From G963691835 sp963691835 (GTDB taxonomy: Bacteria > Pseudomonadota > Alphaproteobacteria > Thalassobaculales > Thalassobaculaceae): DNA of 64,000 nt. Under the pieces are notes generated by a model. It did not search any database. It was not told the origin of the DNA and was given only the letters and a program-made list of their open reading frames with translations. The stretch lies in assembly GCA_963691835.1 (NCBI GenBank), contig OY829383.1:5208001-5272000 (forward strand), read 5' to 3'. Positions 9,092 through 17,755 of this stretch are shown here, piece by piece; positions within the stretch are counted from its first letter, which is position 1, and each line of letters starts with the position of its first letter. Position numbers and translations under genes: made by a program.

Positions 9092-10177
9092 TTATCCGCC
9101 GGACCGTTTGGGGCGGTTGCCGACAAGCCGACCGGCACCACCGGAGGAGGGGGCGGCAGCCGGGGCAGCCTCGTCCTCGAGAATGCCGAACATGCGCCGC
9201 CACTCAGCCGCCAGATCCTCGAAGTACTTGGTGTAAGTGTCACCGCCAAGGAAGGCCACCCGCGTGCCCGTTCTCGCTATACCGGTTCCGACCGACTCCA
9301 ATTGGATGGCGCGTCCGAACAGATCCACGTAGTAGGCGATCAACTCCTCGCTCGCTCCCCGTGGCAGGAAAAGCCCGTGGTCGATGGTCAGTGTCGTCGA
9401 GACCCCCGTCTCCGCCAAAGTCGGGACGTCATCCAATCTTGGCGACCGGTCTGTCCCAGTCACAGCCACGGCCCGGATCCGACCTGTTTCCCGCTGCCGT
9501 CTCGCGCCTTCGATGGATAGAAGGCCCACATCAACCTCGCCGCGGAGCAACGCGAGATACCGTTCGGTCTCAGATTCGAAGGACCTCTGATCGAACTCAA
9601 TATCCATGCCCCGGCGCAGCACTTCCATCAGGACACGATCCAGAGACGTCTGGGGCATTGCGACGACAAGGACATTCCCCTCTTCCCTCGCCGTGCTGAG
9701 GACCGCCTCAAGGCTGTCGCCAAGGCCACGTCTGACCACCACCGCCAAATCGGTTTCGGTGAGTTTCGCTAGCGGTGCAAAGCGCCGCCAAGCGTAGACG
9801 CTCTTTCGGAACATCTTGTTCGCGACGATGGATTGGTCGATGGCGAGCAGCGTACAGCCATCAGGCTGAGCCCGGGAGAACTGCGGGACCGCGCGCCAGC
9901 GTTCCTTGTTGACGACCTGAACCGGCTTTTTGGGGCTCGACGCATTGGCGGCCTCGGCGAAGACGCGCATCAGCACATCTGTCGCGGTTCCAACCGCCGA
10001 GGGCACGACCAGCGTGACGACGCGGCACGGCAACGTAAGCTCCGGTTTCGCTGGTACCGGGGCCTCTTCGCCCCCGGTGGTTTGAGCGGCGGCGGACATC
10101 GCCGCAAAGGAGAGCAGCACGCCCGCCAAAGCCGCGCGCCGTAACGCCCTTCCGTTTTTCCGTCGCATCCGGAGCAT
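9092..10177 (-). CDS. divergent TctC-like periplasmic binding protein
   Basis: A second Bug/TctC-like protein of 361 residues begins the operon. The ATG at 10177 gives a signal peptide (RRAALAGVLLSFAAMSAAAQ); a reading open further upstream would run across the divergent dehydrogenase gene and is not credible. It shares the layout of the next gene's product: LPCR, VPSAVGTATD and PDGCTLLAIDQS match LSCR, VPWGAGGGTD and PDGCTLFAIHQS. The glycine-rich ligand loops are lost, however: GAGGGTD is AVGTATD and GGQGGN is KERWRA. It also has an Ala/Pro-rich C-terminal tail. It may bind a different ligand, act as a sensor, or be a decaying duplicate. Confidence 0.75.
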   Translation of the reverse strand: MLRMRRKNGRALRRAALAGVLLSFAAMSAAAQTTGGEEAPVPAKPELTLPCRVVTLVVPSAVGTATDVLMRVFAEAANASSPKKPVQVVNKERWRAVPQFSRAQPDGCTLLAIDQSIVANKMFRKSVYAWRRFAPLAKLTETDLAVVVRRGLGDSLEAVLSTAREEGNVLVVAMPQTSLDRVLMEVLRRGMDIEFDQRSFESETERYLALLRGEVDVGLLSIEGARRQRETGRIRAVAVTGTDRSPRLDDVPTLAETGVSTTLTIDHGLFLPRGASEELIAYYVDLFGRAIQLESVGTGIARTGTRVAFLGGDTYTKYFEDLAAEWRRMFGILEDEAAPAAAPSSGGAGRLVGNRPKRSGG

Positions 10178-10262
10178 AGCCAAAGCTAACCCTCCGCTTG
10201 TCACCGGTCCACTCCTGGCTATGGTCTCATCCGACAATCGTGACGAGACGGGGGAGCGGCGA

Positions 10263-11084
10263 ATGACCAAGGACGGCACACTGACGGTCGCCATCGGCGG
10301 ACTGGGGGCGATCGGCTTCCAGGTCGCGCAAGCCATCGACGCGGGCGAGTTGCCGGGGCTTTCCCTCGCCGCCGTGTCGGCGCGGAACAAAGAGGCCGCG
10401 GCGACCAAGGTCTCCACGTTCGACAGCCCTCCGCCCGTCCTGGAGTTGGACGGTTTGGCAGAGGCGGCCGATGTCGTGGTCGAGTGTGCGCCTGCAGGCG
10501 TTTTTCGGAATGTGGCGGAGCCCGCGATTGAGCGAGGCAAGCTCTTTGTCCCCATCAGTGTCGGCGCCATGCTACGGCACATGGATCTGGTTGATCGCGC
10601 CAAAGAAACAGGCGCCAGGATCATTGTGCCGACAGGGGCGCTGATCGGTCTCGATGCGGTTCGGGCGGCGGCTGAGGGAGCCATCGAGAGTGTGACGCTC
10701 GTGACGCGCAAACCGCCGCTGGGCCTTGCGGGTGCTCCTCATCTTGTAGAGAACGATATCTCAATCGAAGGACTGAACGAGCCCAAACTCGTCTTCGAGG
10801 GATCGGCCCGCGATGGGGCGAAGGGATTTCCCGCGAACGTCAATGTGGCAGCCGCGCTCAGCCTTGCCGGGATCGGTCCGGATGAGACCCGCCTTCAGGT
10901 CTGGGCGGATCCGACGGTGACCCGCAACACCCACACCATCACGGTCGAAGCCGACAGCGCCCGATTCACCATGACGATCGAGAACATTCCCACCGAGGAG
11001 AACCCGAAGACCGGCAAGATCACAGCACTCAGCATGCTGGCGACACTGCGCCGTCTGACGGCACCAATGGTCGCCGGTACGTGA
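10263..11084 (+). CDS. nadX: L-aspartate dehydrogenase family protein (NadX-like)
   Basis: A 273-residue NAD(P)-dependent dehydrogenase of the aspartate dehydrogenase family (DUF108). The Rossmann motif GGLGAIG is at residues 12-18; the family signatures PTGALIGLDAV, FPANVNVAAA and NPKTGKITALSML are all present. The ATG at 10263 follows GGGGAG. The enzyme would convert L-aspartate to oxaloacetate plus ammonia, or feed iminoaspartate to NAD synthesis. No nadA/nadC neighbours are seen. It diverges from the TTT-dgc operon across 85 bases, so a role in amino-acid breakdown is more likely than NAD synthesis. Several family members have other amino-acid substrates. Confidence 0.82.
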   Translation: MTKDGTLTVAIGGLGAIGFQVAQAIDAGELPGLSLAAVSARNKEAAATKVSTFDSPPPVLELDGLAEAADVVVECAPAGVFRNVAEPAIERGKLFVPISVGAMLRHMDLVDRAKETGARIIVPTGALIGLDAVRAAAEGAIESVTLVTRKPPLGLAGAPHLVENDISIEGLNEPKLVFEGSARDGAKGFPANVNVAAALSLAGIGPDETRLQVWADPTVTRNTHTITVEADSARFTMTIENIPTEENPKTGKITALSMLATLRRLTAPMVAGT

Positions 11085-11097
11085 CGCCGGGGTTCCT

Positions 11098-13587
11098 CTA
11101 AAGGGTGAGGTTCAGGTTTAGGCCGCCGCCACCGCCGGCACCAAGCCCTTGGAACAGGCCGACCAGGGCCGCATTGTTGTTGACGGAGCCAAACTGCGCG
11201 CCCGCCGCCTGGGCCTCCTGACGGATCAGATACTGCTCAATGAACTTGACCGCGTAGGCCGTATTCTCAGGCGGCGTCAGGAAGACGGAGCCGACTTCCG
11301 TGTTCTCCGGGGTCTGAGAGCTCTCCAGGATCGACTGTTGAATGTCGAGAGCCCGCTGCTCGCCCCGCAGGCGCCCGCCGAAGCTACCCACCTGGATCAA
11401 GGCATCCGTAACGGCCGCTTGCCGGTCCGCCACCGTGCCACCGGTGAGTGTCAGCGTCTGGTAGGTGTCGAGAATTCCCCTCAGCGTCGACTCGAACGTC
11501 GTCTCCGCCGAGATCGTCAGGTTGAGCGCCAACGAGTCGAGCCGGAGCGTCACGTCATTTGAGAACTCGTCGAGGAGATTGCGGTCGGCAACCTCAGCGC
11601 CGGCGATATCGGCATCCAGACCCGTTGCGATCGCCCGCACGTTGGCGTCCAGCGCACCTTGCGCGTCCGCCCGGTTGGCGGCGAAATCAAACAATTGCCG
11701 GTCCTGGGTCAGGCGCGCGTTCACATCGTCAACCGCGGGCTGGAGCGTGGTGCTGATATCGCTTCGGATGGTGCTCGCATTCGCGACTGTCAGATCGGTC
11801 GGCAGCGCCGTCAGAACGGAGGTGTCCAGATTGCCACCGCGGGCCCGAATATTGTTCGTGCCGTCGACGGAGAAATCCGCGTCTCCACTCGTCAGCAGAT
11901 TCTGGAACGTGACGGTCGTTGTTCCGTCGGTCACGGAACTGGGCGTGTTGATCGCATCCTGCAGAGATGAGAGTGCCGCCTGATACTGAGTGTTGAGGTC
12001 GGCAATGTCGGCACCGTCCTCCGCAGCTTCGGCCGCCAAGGTATTGATCTGCTCCAGCAGCGTGGTCGCGGTCGCGGAGCGCTCAATCGCGTCATCCACG
12101 GCAGAAATGCCGAGGGCCAAGTTCTGCGTATCCAGGGAAAGCGCAAACTCGACCGCTGAAACAGACCCGTTGAAGCTGGCGTTGTTAGCAAAGTTGTTGA
12201 AGTCCGCGGTATCAAAATCGGTCTGCGCGCTTTCGAAGCTCGTCTCCGCGGCGGTTATGTCGTTCAGGACGTTCGATACCGTAATCGTCTGGAAGTTGGT
12301 GTTGGCGTCTTCCAGGTTTGTCAGGAAGTTCGTTAGATCCGAGCCACGGATGATCACGCGCGTGCCATCGACATCAATGGTGCTCTCAAGCGGATCGGAC
12401 GCCAGGGCGTCGATGCCCTCGGTCACGTCACCGGTCGAGCGGAGGAGGTTCTCTGTCAGACCGGATTGCGGATCGGTCAACGATGCCGAGTTGATGAATC
12501 CCGTGCTGCCCGTGACCTGAGAGACAAGGTCGGCAAACTCGGTCTTCAACGCGCTGAGCTCATCATCCGTCGTTACGGCCTTCGCCTCGTCGAAGATCGC
12601 GTCAATGCGCTCAATGACAGTTTCCGTACTGGTCAATGCTTCGTCTGCGGCGGTCAGCAAGGCACGCTGGCGGAGAAGATCCGGCAGGACCGCAGACTGA
12701 ACGGCAATCTCAGCCGCCTTCACCCCAGCGGGGTCCGTCACGTTGTCAATGTCGTTGAGGTCGGTTTCCAGCGAGGTCAAACGCTCTTCAATGGCTTCGA
12801 TAATTTCGATGGCCGCCGTCAGTTGCTCGTTCGCCGTGCCCAGACTGGCAAGATCGGCCGCGATCTGTTCTTCCCGGCTCAGCGGCGCATTCTCATCTGC
12901 CGTCACATTGAGGGCCGCCCGCGAAACGTCAAAGCGGCTCTCAATGAGAGAGGCCTGTTTGTCCACCGACTGAAGTGCGATCTGCTGCGGCAAGCCCAGC
13001 GCCTGGGTCACGATCCCACGCAGCGGTAAATTGCCCAGAATGTCGAACGTGCTCGACACGTCGTTGATCGACCGTAGGAAGAACAAAGCATCCCGGAACG
13101 CCGGGTTCTGGTTTCCGGCGTCAACCTCAAACTGATTCTCCAGGAATCTGTTGACGATGTCCGCTTGCTTGTCCGACTGACGAATGTTCGTCGGCCCGAG
13201 ATTGGCAAAGTTGAAGAAAGTCGCAATCTCACCGAAACGCGGGTCGTTCAGCCGGTTGGCGAAAGAGTTGATGTCATCCGGATCCGACTCGAGAACCGCC
13301 CGGATCTTGCCCGGATTGTTAATCTCGTTCTGGAGTCCGAACGCCGTCAGCACAAACTCATAGGTCCGCCGGTCATCGAGCAGATCATCGACGGATTCGA
13401 TCTTCTCCGCATTGCGGTTGAAACTGTCGATCTTACGCTGAATGTCTTCACGATTGAGGAAGTTGGTCCGCGCTTCCACCGGATCCTGCTGGTAGTTCCG
13501 GAAGAGAACGCTCGCAGGCAAAGGGCTTGTCCCGCCAGTGCTGACGGAGCCGCCCAGTATCGACAATCCGATGCTTGCGTTCGACAT
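11098..13587 (-). CDS. DUF1217 domain protein, probably flagellum-associated
   Basis: An 829-residue, Cys-free, Ala/Asp/Thr-rich protein. The N-terminal 200 residues match the DUF1217 pattern: VDDLLDDRRTYEFVLTAFGL, a following LESDPDDINSFANRLNDPRFGEIATFFNF stretch (positions about 70-125), and a likely second copy after it. DUF1217 proteins occur in alphaproteobacterial flagellar gene sets. The remaining 600 residues look helical with heptad-like stretches and no recognised domain. There is no signal peptide, as for flagellin-like export substrates. The C-terminal end is Gly/Asn/Leu-rich. It is monocistronic, with its own promoter (see 13680-13708), and lies about 24 kb from the main flagellar cluster. 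Export or filament association is inference. Confidence 0.7.
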   Translation of the reverse strand: MSNASIGLSILGGSVSTGGTSPLPASVLFRNYQQDPVEARTNFLNREDIQRKIDSFNRNAEKIESVDDLLDDRRTYEFVLTAFGLQNEINNPGKIRAVLESDPDDINSFANRLNDPRFGEIATFFNFANLGPTNIRQSDKQADIVNRFLENQFEVDAGNQNPAFRDALFFLRSINDVSSTFDILGNLPLRGIVTQALGLPQQIALQSVDKQASLIESRFDVSRAALNVTADENAPLSREEQIAADLASLGTANEQLTAAIEIIEAIEERLTSLETDLNDIDNVTDPAGVKAAEIAVQSAVLPDLLRQRALLTAADEALTSTETVIERIDAIFDEAKAVTTDDELSALKTEFADLVSQVTGSTGFINSASLTDPQSGLTENLLRSTGDVTEGIDALASDPLESTIDVDGTRVIIRGSDLTNFLTNLEDANTNFQTITVSNVLNDITAAETSFESAQTDFDTADFNNFANNASFNGSVSAVEFALSLDTQNLALGISAVDDAIERSATATTLLEQINTLAAEAAEDGADIADLNTQYQAALSSLQDAINTPSSVTDGTTTVTFQNLLTSGDADFSVDGTNNIRARGGNLDTSVLTALPTDLTVANASTIRSDISTTLQPAVDDVNARLTQDRQLFDFAANRADAQGALDANVRAIATGLDADIAGAEVADRNLLDEFSNDVTLRLDSLALNLTISAETTFESTLRGILDTYQTLTLTGGTVADRQAAVTDALIQVGSFGGRLRGEQRALDIQQSILESSQTPENTEVGSVFLTPPENTAYAVKFIEQYLIRQEAQAAGAQFGSVNNNAALVGLFQGLGAGGGGGLNLNLTL

Positions 13588-13679
13588 TTTTCGACCAACT
13601 TACAGCATTATGCCGTCATTTCACTCTAGCCGATGGTGCCTCGCCTGTCCATCGGCCCCCAGAGCATCCCGATTGCGAC

Positions 13680-13708
13680 AATATATATAAAATGCAAGAT
13701 AAAGTCAA
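13680..13708 (-). promoter_or_regulatory. sigma-70-type promoter for the DUF1217 gene
   Basis: On the minus strand TTGACT (13703-13708) and TATATT (13680-13685) are separated by exactly 17 bases, within an unusually AT-rich patch. Transcription would start near 13673, giving a leader of about 85 bases before the ATG at 13587. Prediction from sequence only. Confidence 0.6.
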
Positions 13709-13719
13709 CTGGTCTTTCC

Positions 13720-13748
13720 TTGCCGCAAACTGGACTGCCGCTTATAGC
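13720..13748 (+). promoter_or_regulatory. sigma-70-type promoter for the gamma-glutamyltransferase gene
   Basis: TTGCCG (13720-13725) and TATAGC (13743-13748) are spaced by 17 bases, about 48 bases before the ATG at 13796. It is back to back with the minus-strand promoter at 13680-13708, so one regulator could act on both. Confidence 0.45.
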
Positions 13749-13795
13749 TTCGGCCCCGCCCAAGGGCGTTCCAACAGTCCAGTCTGGAAGAAGCC

Positions 13796-15580
13796 ATGTT
13801 CACAACTCGCCCAGAGATCAAAGGTACATTCGGGGTCGTCGCGACGACGCACTGGCTGGGTTCCTCTGTCGGAATGGCGGTACTGGAACGAGGCGGGAAT
13901 GCATTTGATGCGGCGGTCGCGGCGGGACTGACCCTTCAGATCGTCGAGCCGCATCTGAACGGACCCGGCGGCGACCTTCCGGCGATCATCCATGAGCGGC
14001 GGTCGGGGGAAACGAGAGTCTTGTGCGCACAAGGTCCATCGCCCGCGGCCGCAACAATGGATGCCTACCGGTCCAGAGGGCTGGACCTCATCCCCGGAAG
14101 CGGACTTCTGGCAGCCGTAGTTCCCGGCGCCTTTGACGGCTGGATGCGGATGCTGTCCGAGTACGGAACCATGCCTCTGGCGGATGTCATGGGCTATGCC
14201 ATCGGGTATGCGCGCCATGGCTACCCGGTCGTTCCCAGGATCACCGCGACGATCAACACGGTGCGGGATCTGTTCGCGGACGAATGGACAACCTCGGCCG
14301 CCGTCTACCTCCCCGGCGGCGAGCCCCCTGCCCCTGGCAGCCTTTTCGCAAACCCCACCCTGGCTGACGTCTATGAGCGCATCGTCACCGAGGCGGATGC
14401 GGGTGGCGGCAGCCGGGAAGCCCGCATCGAACGTGCCCGCGCGATCTTCTATGAAGGTTGGGTCGCAGAGGAGATCGACCGCTTTTGCCGGACACAAGAA
14501 GTCATGGACGTGAGCGGACGGCGACACACCGGCCTGCTTACTGGACAAGACATGGCGGAGTGGACCAGCACCTGGGAGGCACCGGCAACCATCGACTACG
14601 GCGGGTTGACCATCTGCAAACCGGGTCCTTGGAGCCAAGGTCCCGTCCTTCTCCAGCAGTTAGCTTTGCTCAAGGGCTGGGATCTCGCCGCGATGGATCC
14701 GACAGGACCGGAGTTTGTCCACACAGTTGTCGAATGCGCGAAGCTCGCCTACGCAGACCGGGAAGCCTATTACGGCGACCCGGACTTCGTTGATGTGCCC
14801 ATGGAGACCCTCTTGTCCGAGCCTTACAACAAGGCCCGGCGTGCCCTGGTCGGCGATACCGCGTCGCTGGATCTGATCCCGGGCGTCATCGGCGGGAAGG
14901 TTATCGACATCTCACACGCCCGCGACGCCATCCAACCGACCGAGAATCTTGAGAGCTTCGGTGTGGGCGAACCGACGGTGTCGAAGAGTGGGGTTTCGAC
15001 TGGCGACACCGTCCACATTGATGTCATCGACAAGGACGGAAACATGGTTTCCGCCACCCCAAGCGGTGGCTGGCTCCAGTCCTCGCCAATCATCCCCGAC
15101 CTGGGTTTCTGCCTGGGCAATCGGGCGCAAATGTTCTGGCTGGATGAAACGTCCCCCTCGGCGCTCGCCCCAAAGCGGCGGCCACGGACCACCCTCTCCC
15201 CGTCCATGGCACTTAAGGATGGCGAGGGTTACATGGCGTTCGGCACACCCGGTGGTGATCAGCAGGATCAATGGACGCTGCTGATGTTGCTGCACCACGT
15301 TGATCATAAGCTGAATCTCCAGGAGTCGATCGACTGCCCCGCCTTTCATAACGAGCATTTCCCGAGCTCCTTCTGGCCCCGCGGCAACAAGCCCGGACGC
15401 GTCGTGCTTGAAGGCCGATTCCCCGGAGAAACCGTAAAGAAGCTTCAGCAGATGGGTCACGATGTTCAGGTCGGAGAGGACTGGTCGGAAGGCCGTCTGT
15501 CCGGCACCTCGCGAGACGGAAACCTGCTGAAAGCTGCTGCAAACCCAAGAGGCATGCAGGGTTACGCCGTCGGACGCTGA
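13796..15580 (+). CDS. gamma-glutamyltransferase family protein
   Basis: A 594-residue member of the Ntn-hydrolase gamma-glutamyltransferase family, which self-cleaves into two subunits. The predicted catalytic Thr is T405 in GDTVHIDVID, followed by the family's GNMVSATPS. The N-terminal GGNAFDAAVAAGLTLQIVEP and the C-terminal KRRPRTTLSPSMAL and FGTPGGDQQDQ segments are conserved. No Sec signal peptide is seen, and the residue pattern around the active site is closer to the acylase-like or cytosolic branch than to E. coli Ggt. It would cleave gamma-glutamyl or other acyl amides. It stands alone, with a probable promoter just upstream. Confidence 0.88.
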   Translation: MFTTRPEIKGTFGVVATTHWLGSSVGMAVLERGGNAFDAAVAAGLTLQIVEPHLNGPGGDLPAIIHERRSGETRVLCAQGPSPAAATMDAYRSRGLDLIPGSGLLAAVVPGAFDGWMRMLSEYGTMPLADVMGYAIGYARHGYPVVPRITATINTVRDLFADEWTTSAAVYLPGGEPPAPGSLFANPTLADVYERIVTEADAGGGSREARIERARAIFYEGWVAEEIDRFCRTQEVMDVSGRRHTGLLTGQDMAEWTSTWEAPATIDYGGLTICKPGPWSQGPVLLQQLALLKGWDLAAMDPTGPEFVHTVVECAKLAYADREAYYGDPDFVDVPMETLLSEPYNKARRALVGDTASLDLIPGVIGGKVIDISHARDAIQPTENLESFGVGEPTVSKSGVSTGDTVHIDVIDKDGNMVSATPSGGWLQSSPIIPDLGFCLGNRAQMFWLDETSPSALAPKRRPRTTLSPSMALKDGEGYMAFGTPGGDQQDQWTLLMLLHHVDHKLNLQESIDCPAFHNEHFPSSFWPRGNKPGRVVLEGRFPGETVKKLQQMGHDVQVGEDWSEGRLSGTSRDGNLLKAAANPRGMQGYAVGR

Positions 15581-15756
15581 GCCCAGGTCGGGCGTCATGC
15601 CTTTGCAACGCGTCGAAGGTTGCTGGCAAACTGCAAAGACGCGATAGTCGTCGTTATGCGCTTTGGGTTGGATTTGGTGGTATCGCGCATCATTAGTCGG
15701 GACGTTCCTCCGGCCCTCTTTAATGGGGCGGCCGCGAGGTCAACGAAGAGGGTGCG

Positions 15757-15996
15757 GTGAGCGGAATTTCGCAGACCCGGGCCATGGAAATGCTGGCCGA
15801 AAGCATTGGCGAGATCGTTGGAAAACGGTCTGAGGTTTACCGCGACATGATGCGGGCCTTCGAGTCGGACCAAGTGGTGGACCTTCTTCTGGCCCAATCA
15901 TCTTTCGACGCGCTGCCAGGAGATGTTCGCCAAGAGATCGCTCAAAGGGTGCGTGATATGGTGGAACAGGTCGATGGTGACAGCGAAGAGAGCTAG
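15757..15996 (+). CDS. small hypothetical protein, 79 residues
   Basis: A short acidic, helical, soluble protein beginning at GTG 15757, with GAAGAGG 4 bases upstream. It has no recognised domain; it reads as two or three amphipathic helices (MEMLAESIGEIVGKRSEVYRD and VRQEIAQRVRDMVEQ regions). It is convergent with the next small gene, 18 bases away, and lies before a FliL gene. A link to motility is possible only by position. The preceding 176 bases hold no gene I can support. Confidence 0.55.
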   Translation: MSGISQTRAMEMLAESIGEIVGKRSEVYRDMMRAFESDQVVDLLLAQSSFDALPGDVRQEIAQRVRDMVEQVDGDSEES

Positions 15997-16014
15997 AACT
16001 CTCGCCCGTTAGCC

Positions 16015-16305
16015 TTAGCCGTCCTCGCTCGCAGAGCGGAGTGCCACGGACAGATACTCCCTCAGAAAGAATGCGATCTCCGGCGTCATGACAACCGACT
16101 GCCGACTTCCGTCCTGGTGTTTGATGTCAACGACCAGATTGCCATCCACTAGATCGATGACGAAAGAAACGGCCCGTCGACTACCAAGGAACGCTGCATC
16201 TTGTCCGCTGGCGCCGGGTGTCCCGGCACCATCCGCCCCACCGGCCGGCTCGGTCGGCTGCGCCCGCATGAATTCTGCCCAGCCGGTAGACGGCGCTTTC
16301 GCCAT
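16015..16305 (-). CDS. hypothetical protein, 96 residues
   Basis: A small protein with a Gly/Ala-rich first half and a compact second half (VSFVIDLVDGNLVVDIKHQ followed by MTPEIAFFLREYL). The beta-hairpin plus helix pattern faintly recalls FlaG-type proteins, but the FlaG IPPE signature is absent, so I leave it unnamed. The ATG at 16305 has AAAGG upstream; a GTG or ATG further upstream is possible. It diverges from the fliL gene at 16470 across an AT-rich gap, which hints at, but does not prove, a motility role. Confidence 0.55.
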   Translation of the reverse strand: MAKAPSTGWAEFMRAQPTEPAGGADGAGTPGASGQDAAFLGSRRAVSFVIDLVDGNLVVDIKHQDGSRQSVVMTPEIAFFLREYLSVALRSASEDG

Positions 16306-16469
16306 TACCGCACCTTTCTCGACCATCCCCGGAAAACAAAAAACAGGATATCATCAATTTCAATCTAATTGGTCGAATGAGCGGGCGACGGGGTCAAAAC
16401 ACTGTGTGCGACGCCATATAGGGTGGAGCTGAGTGCTCAAGCCGGAACAGACGGTGAGGTGAAAGGTCG

Positions 16470-16967
16470 ATGGGCCGCATACTGATCTTTGTCCTGCTGC
16501 CGCTGATTCTCATCATCGGCGCCGGCGCCGGCGCGCTGATGCTGGGGCTGATTCCGGGCCTGGGCGAGCCGCCGGAAACACCGGAGCAGGTCGCCGCGCG
16601 GGAAGCCGAAGAAAAGAAGAAGAAGGAAACGGTTCCGCCTGTGTTCGCCCCCTCCCCCCTTGGGTCCGTGCATCAGCCACTGGAGGAGTTCGTCATCAAC
16701 CTCCGGACGGACAGACGGGAGCCGGTGTTCATGCTGATGAGCCTGATCCTGGAGGTCCCCTCGCAGGGTTCGGTCGTCCAGATCACCGCCGCCGAGCCGA
16801 AAATCCGGGATGCGGTCATTGTCTATTTATCGAGCCTGACCCCGGAAGACCTGAATGGCTACGACGCCATTCAAACGGTCCGCCAAGAGCTTTGGAAGCG
16901 CATCAACGCACTTCTCGACGAGGGCGTGTTGCTGAACCTTCAGATCGCCAAGCTGACGGTCAAGTAG
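16470..16967 (+). CDS. fliL: flagellar basal body-associated protein FliL (first of two)
   Basis: A 165-residue single-span inner-membrane protein. The membrane helix is at residues about 5-30, followed by a Glu/Lys-rich linker (EEKKKKE) and the conserved C-terminal domain with LEEFVINLRTD, IRDAVIVYLSSLTPEDLNG and VLLNLQIAKLTVK, all typical of FliL. FliL surrounds the stator at the motor and tunes torque or stator recruitment. A second FliL is encoded beside fliM at 54355-54897. This copy is isolated from other flagellar genes. GAGG and AAAGG lie upstream of the ATG. It converges on plsC with only 3 bases between the stops. Confidence 0.85.
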   Translation: MGRILIFVLLPLILIIGAGAGALMLGLIPGLGEPPETPEQVAAREAEEKKKKETVPPVFAPSPLGSVHQPLEEFVINLRTDRREPVFMLMSLILEVPSQGSVVQITAAEPKIRDAVIVYLSSLTPEDLNGYDAIQTVRQELWKRINALLDEGVLLNLQIAKLTVK

Positions 16968-16970
16968 CGG

Positions 16971-17687
16971 TCAGAAGTGGGTTGGCACCCGGTCTTCCAG
17001 CTTGCGGGTCTCCGTCTCGATCGTGTCCTCAAGACCGGAAAGAAACGACCGGCGATCCATACCTTCCGCGACGGGAGGCAGAAAAGAGACGTCGACGAAC
17101 CCGGGTTTTTTGGTGAACTTCGACCAGAAAAGACCGGAGTTGAGGGCCACGGGAACCACAGGAACACCGAGACCCCGGTAGAGGGCGAAGACACCCGGAT
17201 GGTATCGCCGCCGCTCCCCGGGCTGCGTCCGGGTCCCCTCGGGGTAGATCAGGACGGATCTCCCCTCATCGATCTTCTGTCTGGCCTCGGCGACCATCTT
17301 CTTGAGGGCGGACGCTCCCGCCTCCCGGTCCACGGCAATCATGCCGGATTTGGCGAGATAGGTGCCGAAGAGCGGGATGGACAACAGTTCCTTCTTCAGC
17401 ACCACCGCGGGTTGGCGCAGCAACAGCGTGAGGATCAGTGTTTCCCAAGATGATTGGTGTTTGACGGCGTAGATCACGGGCCCCGATGGAATATTGGCTT
17501 CTCCGGTGAGGCGCCACCGCAAACCCGCTACCCACCAGCAGTCCCAAGCGATAACCCGCAACCACAGCTTCGCCACCCGTCGAACGGCAACCTCGGACGC
17601 CAACGCGGGCAGACAAACCACGCCAAGGACCAGCGTTGCTATCACCTGCACCGTAACGAACCCGGCGGACCGGATTGTGGTAATCAT
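16971..17687 (-). CDS. plsC: 1-acyl-sn-glycerol-3-phosphate acyltransferase
   Basis: A membrane-bound lysophosphatidate acyltransferase that adds the second acyl chain to make phosphatidic acid. It has 238 residues and an N-terminal hydrophobic helix (residues about 8-30). The HX4D-type catalytic motif appears as KHQSSWET (H77, with E82 in place of Asp, a common variant in alphaproteobacterial homologues). The YPEGTRTQPGE block for phosphate binding is clear near residue 150, and VPVVPVALNSG follows. GAGGA lies before the ATG at 17687. It is divergent from the gene at 17756. Confidence 0.88.
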   Translation of the reverse strand: MITTIRSAGFVTVQVIATLVLGVVCLPALASEVAVRRVAKLWLRVIAWDCWWVAGLRWRLTGEANIPSGPVIYAVKHQSSWETLILTLLLRQPAVVLKKELLSIPLFGTYLAKSGMIAVDREAGASALKKMVAEARQKIDEGRSVLIYPEGTRTQPGERRRYHPGVFALYRGLGVPVVPVALNSGLFWSKFTKKPGFVDVSFLPPVAEGMDRRSFLSGLEDTIETETRKLEDRVPTHF

Positions 17688-17755
17688 GGAGTCCTCATCA
17701 ACTGACTGTCCCCGCCGGGCTTCTGCCCGAAAACCTCAACAAGTGTCGAGGGATT

